Assembly: GCA_944989445.1 (NCBI GenBank)
Contig: CALYLW010001083.1
Location: 135,021-199,020 of the forward strand
Direction: 5' to 3'
DNA from: Ampullaceana balthica
Taxonomy: Eukaryota; Mollusca; Gastropoda; Lymnaeidae
DNA length: 64,000 nucleotides
The notes under the pieces were generated by a model. It was not told where the DNA came from and did no database searches. It worked only from the letters and a program-made list of their open reading frames with translations. A program made the translations under genes and the position numbers. Each line of letters starts with the position of its first letter. The first letter of the stretch is position 1. Shown in pieces: positions 33,570 to 48,400 of the stretch.

Positions 33570-36350
33570 TTAATAGAAAGTAGGCAACAATGTTTTAAAA
33601 TCCTTGACCTCTTTGTGTTTGCCCCAGCCATGGAAGCACTTAATGAATTTTTTGTTTTCTTTGTACTTCATAGCCAACAAGAGCTTCCTTGGTTTGTCAG
33701 GTTGCTTATTGCGAAGATGTTGGATGTAAACCTTTGAAATAAAGGAAATAAATTGGTGAAATTTTTTTTAATGTACTGTATGTCAATTTAAATGTCCTTT
33801 AAAAAATTATAATTAATTTGTAAATACAAATTAAGATTTAGAGATTTTTAAGATTATATATAAACTCAGCAGATTGGTTATTTAATTTAAAATTAATTTC
33901 AAATTATGAAAAAGCACTAGCTCTGTTTAAATGTAAAGGCAATAATTAAATTATTAGCCTTGCATATAAATAAATTAAGACATAAAAACCTAAATAAAGT
34001 AGTTTTCATTTGGCGGCTGGATAGCGAAGTCAATAGTGTGCTCGCCTCACAAGCTGAGGGGCGTGGGATCTAGCCCACGTTAAAGCCACAATAAAAATTA
34101 TGAATGACCAACGCTAAGAAAGTCCTCCACTGACCTGGAAGGGAGATGGGGCGCCCACCAAGCCCCTTGTAAGTTCTAATGGAAACATTAGGACCCCCTA
34201 CGACCATCGGTCATGGGACTTTTTGTTTTAAAAAAAGTTCAGAATAATAAGTTTATTTGAAATCACTAAATCACCTGAACAGCCAAAAGGAAATTTATAA
34301 ATGACTTCATACACATACTAACCTGAGCACTCTTGAAAGCTAGTTTAATTTCAACATCACTAGTCTTTTTGCCCACCCACAGGTACACTTGTTCCCCATT
34401 ATCTAGTATCATGACATCATCATCAGCAAGGTCATCCTGGATATTCAAATTTGTATTTTTTATTTTTTTAAGAAAACTAAAAAATTATTAAGTTTAACTT
34501 GATCATATATATGTCAAATACAAGTTTCTATGATATAAACAATAAAAATGAAATCTAAATGAGATTGCAAGTGTTATAAGTAATTTTTTTTAAAAATCTA
34601 AGATGTTAATTTTATTTCAAATGTATAAATATGTTGTTTTTAAAAAAAATTTTTTTTTCTTAACAGCAAATTCGTATAATTTAGAAGTTATGTAGGAAAA
34701 TGGTCAAAATTATATAGGACAATTTATGGTACCTGGCAAAAATCTGCACATTTTTCTGAAACAGTAAAATAGCCCTTTTCATTTGAACATCTGAACAATC
34801 GAGCATAGTGCATAAAGGAATAATCCTGTAAGAAACAGAAAAAAGGAATGGCTTCTCAATATTAAAAAAATATAATATTTTGATGTTAATAAGCAACTTA
34901 AAATCCAAAAATATAGAAACTTGGAAATAATGTTATGGTAAATTAAAATTTTGCTCTAGAAAATGTTATTGCCTGTTGATTCTCCCTGTAGAGTTTATTA
35001 CGATTTTACTTTTAGTTGTTGTTATCAGACATGTAAGAAGGTAATTAATGGAAAGTAAATGATGTGAGCGGGGCAAGACAACCTTCCCAAAAATTTATTA
35101 CAATAATTATAATACACGGTGCCCTTTTGTGGGCAGCATTGTGGGCCCAACTGATACTATGAGGCAGACAGATGTAAAAGTGGTGTTGTACTGCATTCAG
35201 GCTGGCTAGTAAAAAAATGGTTATTGACTCTATTCCTTCTCCTTCTGGTTGATGTCTTCTTCAACTAAACACTGCCGAAAAGTTTTACTTTATTTTCGTA
35301 CTTATTTATGTTTTTGTTGTTTGTTTTTGTTTGTTCACTGAGGAAGGCTGCTTGCCGATACGTTTTGTTGTTTTGTGGCATCTTTCGGGCTCACTCATAT
35401 CCTATTCAATAACAATTTTGAAAGGCAGACAGCAGTAAGGTAAAAATATTGACAGAATATTGTAGGGTGTGCCATGAACCCAACAATATGAATACATCAG
35501 TAAGCAACCAATTTTAAAATAGATGCACCCCAAAAGTATTCTTACCTCATCGTAAGCCTTCCTTCCACCTATACCGACCCAGAAGAAGTTTTCAGGCTCC
35601 TCTCCTTCATTAATCATTTGAACTGTGAAGCCATCCTTTTAAAATTAGAAATGAACACCCCCCATAACCATTTCATCATTAAAGATAATAATTGTCTACT
35701 ATATCAAAGATAACATTTGTATACTATATCAAAGATAACATTTGACTACTAGCTCAAAGACAAAATTAGTCTACTACATCAGTGCTATTCAAAATTTGTG
35801 ACTAGTTGCACCAAAACATTTTTTCAAACATCTAAAAGTCCCAAACTACATCCAATAAAAAAAAGATTTAAAATTTTTTCTTCAGAAAATTATTCATATT
35901 TTTAATACATCTGTATCTTATGGTTATAGAGTCATGTTTCCAAAAAACATTATGAGCTCATCAAAAATATAAAAATTGCTAATAAAAAGAAACAAAAGCC
36001 CTTTTTAATGGCTTTTTGCTTTGTAAGGACCTAAAATGGGATGATGCAAGCTGGATAGCACAGCTTTAGATAATAAAGAGTTAACCTAGAATTTTGTCAT
36101 TATTCTTTTGAAAGAACTCTATTTTAAGTTCAAACACACATCAATCTAACTAACCTTGTACATTGTATATGCAATCTCCTCAGCTATTTTGGCCTCTTTA
36201 TGATCTGCCTTCTTACCGACCCAGACATATACTATTCCTTTCAGTTCATCGCTATCAAATGGTACCATAAGAATAAAACTGAAATATAAATTTATTAAAT
36301 TAACTTTCTTAAAAAATGATTCAAAATTGCTACATTTTTTCGATGGATTA

Positions 36351-36411
<61 letters not shown>

Positions 36412-39400
36412 CAAAGTATGTATGTATCTATGTCCTTTATAGCTGACTAAACCATTCATCCGATCGCCATGAAACTTTCAGAGATTTTTGAGTACGCTCC
36501 TGGGATGGTCACTGGCTACTTTTTTTGCAAAATTTAACACTCATGGGGAGCCGGGGGCCCATAATATGATTTTTTCTTATATGAGCTATATAAAAATTAA
36601 TTTAAGCGTTAGCTATTAGGTAAATTGATAGATCTTAACCAAACTTTGTATATAACAACTTGGTAGCCAATATTGAAACACTATTTGGCACTAATTTCCT
36701 AATGTCCATTTGTTTGGGGCTGGGGGCCCAAAATGTCTTTTTTCTTAAACGTTTAAGATTTTATTCCCCATTCAAGTATTAAAGATCTTGAAAAATATAG
36801 ATAAATATATCCTCTATGAAATTGAATGAAATAAACAGGTGTTTTGAACTTGACATCTTGCACTAATTGGGCCCTGTGGCCCTTAATGTCGTTTTTTTTG
36901 CTTACATGAGTTTATGCGATAGCTACTGCGTAAATGAATGGAGCTTAACTAGGGCTGCGGAAATTATCGATTAATTTCTCGATTAATCGTTAAAAATTTT
37001 ATCGATTAAAATAATTTTAATCGATAAAAATTCGATTAAAATTTAAGAAAATATTTATAATATTTTTGTTTAAATTTTAGTAATAAATAATTAATTATTA
37101 ATGATTAATAATAATTTATATATATTTTTTTGCGTACAAACATCTCCCGCGTAATATTAAAATTAATTTTATTAATTTATGTTGACAGGCAGACGTTAAC
37201 TAAAAAAAAGCTGACAGCCAGAGCCGTCTTTACACCATTTTGGGCCCCCGGGCAAAGAAATAGTGTTGGGCCCTTCCCCCGCAGGAATAAAAAATGAATA
37301 TATATAATAAATATAAATAAACATATTACCATGGGGCCCATATCCTCGTGGGCCCCCGGGCAAATGCCCAACGGGCCTATGCGTTAAGACGGCCCTGCTG
37401 ACAGCATCGGCGCAGTTAAATTTAAACATATAACTAGAAACTTGAGCAAATATGTTGTTTTTAAGCTCACTGCGGATGGCAAAGTCGAAGATGGTGAAAA
37501 CGTTTAGTGTGTTCACTGCCATAAACAATTATCTTTTAAAGGATCAAATACATCGCTGACGTACCACCTTCAGCACAAATCAAGTATCAACACATTGTAA
37601 TGAAATTTAGTTCAAAATATTCTTAATTTTCAATGTCAGTGAGAAATGTTCAGTTTAATGTCAAAAATTTCTATTTTTGGTTTTAATCGAAATTATCGAT
37701 TAATTAATCGATAATTTTTCAAAAGTTAACGATTAAAATGAAATTAATCGATAACAGCCCTAATCTTAACCAAACTTTGTATATAAAAACTTGGTAGCCC
37801 ATATTTAAATAAAAAAGGACACTGCACTTCTAATGCCTATTTGTTCAGGGCTGGGGGCCCCAAATGTCTTTTTTTCGATCTTGAGAAATATATCCATGAT
37901 GAAACTGAATTTAAATTAACCGAATGGGCCTGGGGGCCTCTTAATGTAATTTTTCCCTTATATTAGCTATATAAAAATTTGTTTAAGTGTTAAATAATGG
38001 AAAAATAACTGGATTTTGACAAAACGTGGTAAATAAAAACTTAAGAGCCTATATTAAATTAATATAGGGCACTGAACTCCTAATGTCCTTTTCCTCGGGG
38101 CTGGGGGCCCTAAATGTGTTTTTAGTAAACTTTTAATATTGTATTCCCCATCCAATTTTACATGATATTGAGAAATATAGATAAATATATTTGTTATCAA
38201 ATTGATTGAAATGAACAAATTTTCTAACATCATATGTTAAACTGATGGGCCCGGTGACCCTTTATGTAATTTCTTTTTTATCTATATGTATTCCTTTTTA
38301 CTGAGATCGTTGCAACGCACGACGGTTCTGCTAGTTTTTAATAAATTTTAGTTCAAAAATACATAGTTGATTAAGTAAAATAATTTGTCTTTGGATAGCA
38401 TACACTTACCAAAATCGTGGACTGAGCCATGTCGCATCAGGTTTCTCCAACTGTTAAAAAAGATTAACTCTTTAAATTTTGTTACAAATTTGTAAGTTTA
38501 GAAATGGGGATGTTAAATTCTTAAAGGTTCACTTCATTCTTAAAATTTTGAAATTTTCTTTTTAAAAAGTTATTAGGAAAACAGACCTGAATGCACCTGG
38601 TCGCAATTGGGCTTCCATTCGCTCTCAATTGGAAAAATTCAGTGCTAGGTTTCACCTTCACAGAATCAGCTGGTCTTCCTGCTGGACGTTTGCCCAACTT
38701 TATGATAAATTTTCTATGAAAGTGAGAAAGAAATTTGAGATTCTCTTGTTGCTGGAATTGCCTCACAACCTCTAGCTTGTCCCCAAAGAGTGCTTGAAAT
38801 TTCTTTTGAAGACTGCAAAGAATTAAAGTGTAATTAATATCAGTAAATATTATTACGGATTCCATGAAATTTAAGCATGGCTTATAGGTAATATTATTTG
38901 AAAAATACAAGATGTTTTCTTTTATTACCTAAGCAAGAAAAACAAATAACAAAGAACTATGTTAGGGATTATCTGACATCTTCTTCTCAACAAAATAATT
39001 TCACCCCTATTTTCAGAAAATAACATAATATATTCTGTTTTGCTATAATAAAATATTTACTGTATTGTTATTTGAAAATCAAATATTTTATGCAGCTATA
39101 AATTTAAATTATCATACCTCTGAGTCGAAAATTTTCTGCTGGTTCATTGAAACTCAATTTTATTTTACACATTTAATGTATAATGAATATTATTCGGGTA
39201 CATTATAGATTAAGATGATTTATACTTTGTGGAGGCAACTTTGTTTCTAAATACCTGAAGGTAAAAGTTAACCAGCCCATGTTGGAAGCATTTCTTCCTT
39301 GCCAGAAATAAACAATGCACTTGAACTCATCTTCTGGCAAGTCTTCCTCATCAATGTCCTCCTCTCCCTCGGGCAGATCAACAGGCACCCAGTATCTGCA

Positions 39401-42400
39401 TAAGAACACATAACAGTCTTCTGTATGGAAAATGCCTGTTGAGTAGGAAAAAAATACTTAAGTTTCAAAAGCATAAAAAAATTTAAAGAAGACATAATGT
39501 AATCGTGAACATTTTGGAATGACAAAGGGCTCTTATTTCATTTTTAGAATAATTTCAAAAACAGACAAAATATAAAAAATATCTCAAGAATTTTTACCAA
39601 GTTCTTCATCTGGGAGTCTAACAAATTTTTTTCCCTCCAAAACAAAAGATTCTTTTCCATCAAGGTCTTCGTTCCAGTCTGCTGAAAGTGTCTCCTGAAG
39701 ATTCCAAAGAACAAAATTGAACTTTTGATAAGTTAGCATAATTATTTAATTCACATGGCAAATATTATAAACAGACAATTTAACTACAGTCTTAAAAAAG
39801 GTTGATAATCTCTCAAAAAAATGCATTAAAAAACTGAAGGTTCTTACAGCTTCTTCTTCTGTCATTGTAGGTTGCCTTGGCATGAAAAGTGCAGATAAAT
39901 CGGTCTGCATCTTGTCCTTTTCCATGATTACCTGTTCATAAAATCATTTCTCATAAATTAGGTCTATGAAAAGTATGAACTGTAGGCCTATGATTTAATT
40001 ATAGGAGAGGGGGGGGAATAACAAGCAACATATCAGTCTCACCCACATACCTTTATATCTGCTCCCCGTCTAGCAATAGATTCAACAGATCGTGTGTAGT
40101 CTACTGGTAAAACATCATCCCAGCCAACAAATTTAGTCTTGAAGATCTGTGGTTCTGTCCTACAAAATTTGGGAAGTGATGAAATATTGAGTTGCTAATT
40201 TTTTAAAGTATATTTTGGAAAATGTCAATTATCAATGAGACCATCAATATACATAATTTGCAATCTCTGTCACGTCTGTCTGTCCCGTGACACTACTAAT
40301 TTTAGAAAGCAGCGCACCAAATTACTGCACCAAAAATAACACTTTTCGAACGTTCCGCATAAAATTGTTCAATATGATAATAAATGAATCAAATAAAAAT
40401 AAATAAAATAAATGAAAGTTCTGTATTACGATATTTTTTAATCTGATGTGTATTTATTTTGAAAACTTCAGTCATTTTTGACGGGTGATACACTAGTAAA
40501 TACATAAAGAATACAATGAATTTGTTTCATACCCTTCAAGGCATCGATAGATTGTGACGAATTCGGGTCTGTCAATCATGTCATGGAGTTCCTGAGCCAG
40601 TTTCAGGGCTGCTGCTCTAACCAACCTTGTGGATTTTTTCCCAATCCTAAATGGATAGATTTTAATAATGCTTTTATCTATGGAAACATTCCAACCGAAA
40701 GGAAACAATTTTTAACAATACACCCTTTGTGGTACTTTCTTTTTAATACACTAAAAGACTAATACACAGCTGTTAAATGAGTAGTTTACAAATAAAATAA
40801 AATTATGATTTCTAACCATAATGGATAATATGGACTTACCATACAAAGACATCAGTTATACAGTCTAGTATATATACACATTTAGTATCTAGCAACGTGT
40901 TGACTAGTCGATTTTTGGGGATGTGTACTACAATAAATAGAAAAAATATGCATATAAATATTCAATAAAAGTCATTTATATAAAAATTCTATGTAATTAT
41001 AATTCTTCAAGTACATAATTTCCTATAATACAAAATCCATTTTTATTAATTTCAATAATCAGCAAATGATAAAACATTTTTTTAGCTAATATTTGGGATG
41101 TCTCAAAAGCTGGATGCAGAATAAAACTTAGAATGTTTTAGAAGTCAGCTTACCCTGAGGAAGCTCCAAATATCCTTTACCAAGTCCAACTCTGTATAGT
41201 CTTGGATTGGCTATAGGAATGTCAGACAGTGAAGAATTCTGCAAACGTAAAATTATATCAGAAGATCAGAAAAGTTTACACACAAAAAATTAAGCATAAG
41301 GTGTAAGGTTAAACACAGACCAATGTTCCCTTTAAGTGCGCGGCAGCGCAGTTATTTGACAGATGTCGCGCAGCAGTTTAGAATTACCGCGCAGCAAAAT
41401 ATTTAAGAAATAATGGTTGCAGTGCAACTTTGCACAAGAGTTTCTTTACTTTGCACACGGACCAACGAACATTGACACTGACATCAAACAACTCAAGAAA
41501 AAGATTAAAGTTTTTATACCTTCAATTTAACATTCACATCAAAAAGTCAGGCACAAGATTAAAAGTTGATACCTTGAATTCCACATAATCAGGAGTTTCA
41601 CTAATAGTTCTCCAGAAGTCTGCAGTTTCTTTGCCTTGCGCCAACTGTATAATTTCAGCCTTGCCTTTTCTTTCATTTTTATTTATTTTTTCTGCTATAA
41701 GTCTGCAATGATGATAATGGAATATGTAAATTGGTATAATCAACCAAAAGACAAATGGAACTTTTCCAAAGTGAGTCGTAATTCTTTTTAAGCACATATG
41801 CTAAAAAAGCAAAATCTTTCTAAGATGCTTAATTTTATTACCTGTTATAATTTAGTATGTTTTGATTTACATTACAATTAAGAGAAGTTTTCCATAGAAA
41901 TATTACCAGTGCATTAAAAGTCAGAAATACAATGCTCATTTACTGTCAGGTATGATTGAAAGACTACCAGATATACTCATTCTATAGCCCTTTCGTTCAT
42001 AAGCTGACTGCCCTCTTTTGGAAGAGAATAGTATAAAAAGTGTGTAACCTGCTAGTAAGCCAACCCCAAGAGTTACCGGTTTGTTTTTTTTTGAACAGTG
42101 GCCAAAGCGCATACATAAAAATTTGTTGTTGAAAACAAAATTTGTAAAACAATTTATTCACAAAAATAAATAAAATGATAAATCAGGTAAGTGCAGATGT
42201 TTAATAATATTTTATAGCTTCTGGTAGAGCAGTCGAATCTTTTAGAATGTAGACAAGGACATTGATGATCTACAATAACAGCACCGATATTCAATGTACA
42301 GTAGAACCCGGTTAAGTCGACGGCCTAGGGGTTTGCAGAAAGGCGTAGAGATAACCGATGATCGAGATAAACGAAAATCAATATGGCGGCAAAATATTAA

Positions 42401-45400
42401 CATGTGCTTGAAATTTCTTTATGTACATGATGTGTGTTAATTAGTGATGGGGACGATTAATCGGAATCGTATCGGAATATCGGGACCCTAATATTTCTTC
42501 ACTCTTTCCCAAGGTTGTTAAGACCGTTTGTTTTTAAGGACCTTATAATTTAAATATAACCCTTTGCTGCGTTAGCGCTGTTTTTTTCCCTAGTACATAA
42601 CGAATTCAGTTACTCCTGCCCCGCCACGCCCCGTCGCGACTGCGGGTCCGTTGGTGACATCGTGTCACATCTCTTGCGTGCACTCAGTAACATTAAGGTT
42701 TTTTTTAAAATGGGGCTTGATGTTTGTTACACTGTTTCTGCTGAGTTTAGCATCATTCACAGCAGTGATTCCCAGATTGAGCAATACTGTGCCTTGGAGG
42801 GCACTTGCGTGATTTTCCTTACAAGCTACACTAATAAATGACCCGCACCCCGTGTAACCTGCACATCCCCTCATTGTCCCCGAACCATTCTCTTCCAAAC
42901 CATCTTCCTTGGGTCCGTGCCCTCAGCTTACAATGGACTCAGAATTCCTTCGGTAACTTGATGCTAATCGGACTAACCAACAACAATGGTGTGGGAGACT
43001 GAGAGTGGGTAAACTGTCTGTAGTCTGTTATATTATAAATCCTAAAATCTGGGGAGCCTTGTTTATAGTAAGCACCCTATGATTTTGGTTTCGTCCCATC
43101 ACTAGCGTTAATAAATGAGAATGTACATGCACATGTTTTTGGAGGTTCTTTTTACACTACAGCGTTGCCGTTATTCGTTTGATAAAGCGATCTGCATGCT
43201 ATAAAAATGAACATAAATGTTTGCTAACAACAAAAGGCATATGTGCACCAACTAACAGCAGAAATTTACCAATATAAAATAAAAACCACAGTCGATTCTC
43301 GATAAAAACCTTTATATTCTTTTCTAAAGAGATATTGGTTTATCTTAAAAAATAAAATGATTAATGCATCAGGAAATTAATTAAGTTTAATAATAAAATA
43401 ACATGCACTGCGAAATAATGACCATTAACGACCGGTAACTCGATTTTCGAGCACCTCGGGTAGAGACGCGTCAAACTAATTCACACACGGATCAAAGTGA
43501 AACAAGATAAAAACATCCGGTAATTTTTATTGAAATCTCGTAGAATCACATAATAGCCGGAAGTCTCGAGGAAAGTGGGATTTGGATGCTATTTTTAACT
43601 AAAAATGCGAGAGTGCGTCTCTAGGTGAACAGACGGGGATCGAGATAACCAACGTTAAGTTGCAAATTTGGCCCTTTTTTGTGCTCGAGATATTAGGGTT
43701 CGGCGATTTAAAAGAATCGACATAACCGATGAGAAAATGCTAAGAAAAAGAGATAATTTGGCCGTTCCAATAAAATACGTCGACTTAATAGGGCTGGCGA
43801 GTTAACCGTTGTCGAGTTAAGTGGGTTCTACTGTACATGCATAAATCACCTAAGACCCGCTCGTAAGCCGACCCCCCAATCTTTTCCCCTAGATTTTGTC
43901 CAAAAAAAAGTTAGCTTTAGAACGAGTATATACGGTATATACTTCTAACAGACTATTATAATAAAATACCTTTCTAAATAGATATGGCAAATATTTTAAG
44001 AGAAAATAAATCGATTTTCTAACCAGATTATGGTACATCTTGTAAAATATTTAATCAAACCTTGATTTTGTTCTTGTTACCAAATTGGACTTGCTGCCAT
44101 TCCATATAAATAGTTTAAGGCCAGCATCCAGTAAAAACACATGCCTTGGGTCAAACACATCAAGCACAAGAGGACACTGAGAAGATAAATAAGTTTTTCT
44201 TCAAAAGATGCAACATTCAGATGATTATGCAATATTATGGGAAAGAAAACAAAATGTTTGATGTTATTCAGTCATGAGGTAATATAGATTTCACCAAACT
44301 TAATACTGTAGTTACATAGTTTCTTAACATATGCACTCACCCTCTCCATGTGCACAGACTGGGTTCCAGTGGCTCTGTAAAGTCTTACTTCAGGATCCTA
44401 TGAGCAAACAACAGTTGGTAGATTAATAGAGTGATTATGTCTTTATTTTCAGTGTAAATTTTCTGCTTCTCTTTTTATTACTTTCCCTATGCATGCAGTG
44501 AACAAAGAAATCTATTAATGTTTTTTTTTAAAGAGATATGTTGAGATGCTAATCAACAACATAAGTGGTGTATATATAAAGTCATAAAATATCATAACAC
44601 AAACAACATTAGTGATAACAAAATAAATAAGAGGTGCATGCACCGCTATCAACCTGATAAATAATAAGTGTTTGATGTTGTCGTAAATTAAAATAACAAC
44701 ACAAATAGTTGAGTCCTTACAGCATCCTCTACTGTGTAAAATCCACTAGAAGTACGTCCTCCTTCAATAACTGAAATGCCACATTCAAACAAGTCCAAAA
44801 ACTCATCATCTTCATCATTTTGCTCTTGACGAATAGTTCTACAGTCAGCCCCTAAAAGGTTACGTAGATTAACAGCATGGATAGCAGAACATGCTTTTTT
44901 ATCAAGCTGAAAAAAGAAGAAGTCACTAATTATTGTGTTTATTCACTTGTGTTGTCAACTATTGAATATAAGTATTTTAAATTGATAAGCTCATTTGATA
45001 TGAGAAAGTGAAGAAAAATGTAAATAATTTTAAAGGTTTCAATTAACAAAACCTAAGTCTATGTAATATTTTGAAATAAGTTCATAAGTTGAAAATACAT
45101 TTGTTTTACCATTCTTCTATTTAAAAATTTTAAGACTTCACTATTTTCAATTACCGTAGCATCATTTCCAATCCAATACCAAATTTTCCAGCTTAGGCTG
45201 TTAGACTCATCAATAAAAGTCTTTAAAATTATGTAGCAATCCGCTTGGTAAAATTTTCCAATCAGACCTGCAATAAATTAGTCAAATTTAGAAAAACCTA
45301 AATATCAGAATCTTGAAATTTTCATTAACTTCTTTCACTATTGAAATCCAGAGTTAAAAAAAATTGTAATATTATATTTAAAGCCCAAATTAACAACTCA

Positions 45401-48400
45401 CCTTCCTCAACCTGGTTTGGTAGAAAATTTTCTATTTCCCAGCAAGCTATACCTGAAAGCAGATCAATAATTTACTACTTAAGTGTCACAAGTTTTGCTT
45501 TTTAAGCCAAAGTTCATGTTTCCAAATACAATTTTCCCTATAAAATATTGTATACCTATATACATATTGATTTTAAGAAGTAAGTCCACTTTAGTAGTTT
45601 TAATAAACTGTTATTGTATGTAGTCCATATAATTCTAATTGGGTGGTTACAGTGTCGAGCTTCTATTTAAATTGTAATGAATTCATATTACAAACATTTC
45701 ACAAATAAATAATGAGCCTCCATCATGCACTATATTCTTTGTATTTAGCACAACACAAAAGATATAGACAGAAAGTAATCATTCCAAGTGGGACATAAGT
45801 TTTCTTCATTATACTATTTCATGTATTGTGCCATGAACAAATTATGGTGAGTTCTACTAGATATGAAAACAAAATATAACAAAGCAGTGCTGTTACAGCT
45901 ATGATTTTCTGGTTATTTTTTACCTTATAATAGAAGATGTTAAGAGTATGGCACTGAGGGAATGTAATTTAAGGGGGAAAATGACTTTTAAAAAAATGCT
46001 TTACCTGGAATTTGTCCCACATCTTCCTCAAATATTTCACTGTAGTCTAATTGTGGTCGATGAAGATTTTCATCCCATCTCTTAGGCCTTTTCATAAAAT
46101 AACAAGGTAGATGTTTAAAAATTATTGGACAAAACTCAATGGGAAAACATAAGCAACTGACAACATGGGCCACATCCCTTTTATAAAAATCAACACATTT
46201 CTGTATTACCATTGTACTTATATTTTTTATCGTGCATAGGCTCTGATTGAAGAAAAATAACTTTGACACATTTTAATTAATTCTAACCAATAGTTAAATG
46301 GCTTTTGCACACGTCCACTTCTTATGAATGAAACAATGAGAACAGAGCAGTAGTAATTTAATAGAGTCAAAATGAGGTTGAAGGATGAATGGTTGCCAAT
46401 GACAAGTCTGCACACAGTACATTTTGTTATTCCATACGATCCCCTCAGCTTACAATGGACTTAGAGTGGGGGTGGGTAAACTGTCTGTTTTTTTGCCGTT
46501 ATTTGTTTGATAAAGCTATCGGCATGCTATAAAAATGTACATATATGTTTGCTAACAACAAAAGGTATATGTCCACCAACTAACAGCAGAAATTTACAAA
46601 TTTAAAATAAAAACCAACGTCGATTATCGATACAAACTTTTATTATATTCTCTAACATTGCAAACACAAAATTCGCGAGTCATTTCACTCTGACACAGCT
46701 CTGAAAAGTATCTGAACGCAAGCGGGCTGTGACGTCACTAGCACACCTCGCAAGGCTGAACCTTTTTTCGTGGCCTTGTTGGTTACAAAATAACTAAGAA
46801 GAACAAAAGCTGGTGATTGGCATAGTACCAGAAGCAACACAAGCCTGAACGCAAGTGGGGTGTGACGTCACCAGCACACCATGCAAAGCTGAAATTTGAC
46901 GCGTGGCCTTGTTTATAAAATAACTAAGAATTTCAAAAGCTGGTGATTGCCATAGTACCAGAAGCAACACAGCGCTGAGAGCTAAATGCAAGCGGGCTGT
47001 GACGTCACCAGCAGACCCTGGTGAGGCAGAAAATTGGTCCCTTCCCTTGGTTATAAAAAAATCATAGCTAACATTTTCAAAAGCTGGCGATTGGTCATGG
47101 GGATCGAGATAACCAACGTTAAGTGGCAAATTTTTGTGCTCGTGTTATGAGGTTTTGGCGACTTAAAAAAATCGAATTAAACGACAAGAAAAAGCTAAGA
47201 CAAAGAGAGAATTTGGCGGTTCCAATAAAAAACGTCGACTTAATACGGTGTGCCAGTTAACCGAGCTCGAGTTAAGTGGGCATCGACTGTACATATAAAG
47301 AAGTTCATATTTGAAATCAATTTGTGTTTGAATTGAATGAAGGCTTTAATATCCCTGGACACAAGCTGGTGATAACTGATACAAGAGTTACCAACCTACA
47401 TTAAAAATATAAATCATTTCAACACAATCCAACCATCTTGGACAACAGCATGGTTTGACTAAATGAGTATACTTACTTCAATGGTTCTCTTTGTTCATCA
47501 TCTTTAGTGCTTGCCTTCCCTTCAGCTTTGTCCTTAGCAACATCTCTCATACCCTGCAATATGTTGTTTCTTTTGATTAGCTCAATTTTCACATGATAAA
47601 TACTACCAAATTGTGCTGTATGTACAATAAAATGTATCAGATTATAATCATAAAATGTCTATATATCTTGCAACATTCATCTTGAGTAGTTATTGTCTTT
47701 GACACCATTTAATAAAAAAACATTTTTCTTTAAAACTACATCAACTAAAATGATTTAGTAGAGATTAAACATTACAATTACAAGATCAAATATCTTTCAG
47801 AAAAACTTATGTTCATTATTGACCTTCAAGACTGACCTTCAAGACTTTCTCACTCTCTTGCCCATCTCTTCGTCTTCTCAGTCTCAATTTTCTTGCAACA
47901 GGATCACTTTTTGGTGCTAAAAATGAAATTTTAAATATATGTGTATACAAGAGAATAACATCATCAATTTTCTTTAGCATGAACCAAAAAATTATTTCTT
48001 TGTTAGGGTGCTTTATTCAAATTTTTTTAAAAACCCATATTTTGTTTTTTGTTTTAGATCCCGTAACTTTCTTTGATAAAAATAAGAAAAATGTAATATT
48101 TACAGAGAATATAGTTTGCAGACCTGCCAACCTGCCAAGAAAAAAATCTGTAGAGGGGTCCACGCGCGGCGCCGCGGCACCCCACAGCGCTGGTTTAAGG
48201 ACTACATACTAAATAAATATAAAGTAATAAGTTAAATCCATTATCTTTTAATTGAAGTGTCTACAGAACACCACAGAATACTAGAAATGTTTACATTGCA
48301 TTCAGATACACGAGAGAATAACCATGTTTTTCAAATATGAACAGAGGCTGCATAGAGTTCAGCTTTTCAGCATTTCCCTAGTGGCCTTTTTGAACTTGAA

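Larger units (their letters stand above)
36950..37762 (+). mobile_element. hAT element with TAGGGCTG ends inside a Helitron
   Basis: Termini TAGGGCTG / CAGCCCTA are flanked by AGCTTAAC (36942-36949) and ATCTTAAC (37763-37770), 8 bp with one mismatch. Repeated TCGATTAATC motifs lie inside both ends, and a BED zinc-finger remnant sits at 37450-37600. A smaller hAT MITE (37219-37397) is inserted within it. The family matches 15518-17349. Confidence 0.85.
36409..38334 (+). mobile_element. Helitron-like element in an FLII intron, interrupted by a hAT
   Basis: It starts TCAAAGTATGTATGTATC and ends CGCACGACGGTTCTGCTAG followed by T. Internal modules match those at 1191-2473. A hAT element (36950-37762) splits one module: the module text GGATCTTAACCAAAC is cut at the target octamer. 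No Rep/helicase coding is visible. Confidence 0.75.
33570..46087 (-). other. FLII: FLII gelsolin-repeat half, exons 14-34
   Basis: Exons (5' to 3'): 46005-46087, 45402-45452, 45155-45267, 44721-44906, 44341-44397, 44061-44176, 41573-41702, 41154-41238, 40840-40927, 40533-40646, 40051-40159, 39848-39931, 39598-39694, 39255-39435, 38587-38812, 38410-38450, 36155-36278, 35546-35635, 34733-34825, 34323-34436, 33570-33731. Family text includes [86 protein letters not shown] (I read [17 protein letters not shown] here) and [20 protein letters not shown]. Several gelsolin segments keep the usual YxW/YVWVGK core strands. The protein ends [18 protein letters not shown]..., slightly different from the vertebrate tail. 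Exon 38410-38450, only 41 bp, is a microexon. Confidence 0.95.

Noticed and set aside
37177..37528. two overlapping minus-strand open frames
   Set aside because: They run across a MITE boundary with an exact target duplication and have no motif; the plus strand carries the BED-finger remnant.
46794..47129. 111-residue minus-strand open frame with repeated text
   Set aside because: The repetition comes from the ~135-bp DNA units of the pogo-like element; a similar frame appears at 63473-63833 for the same reason. There is no evidence of a protein.
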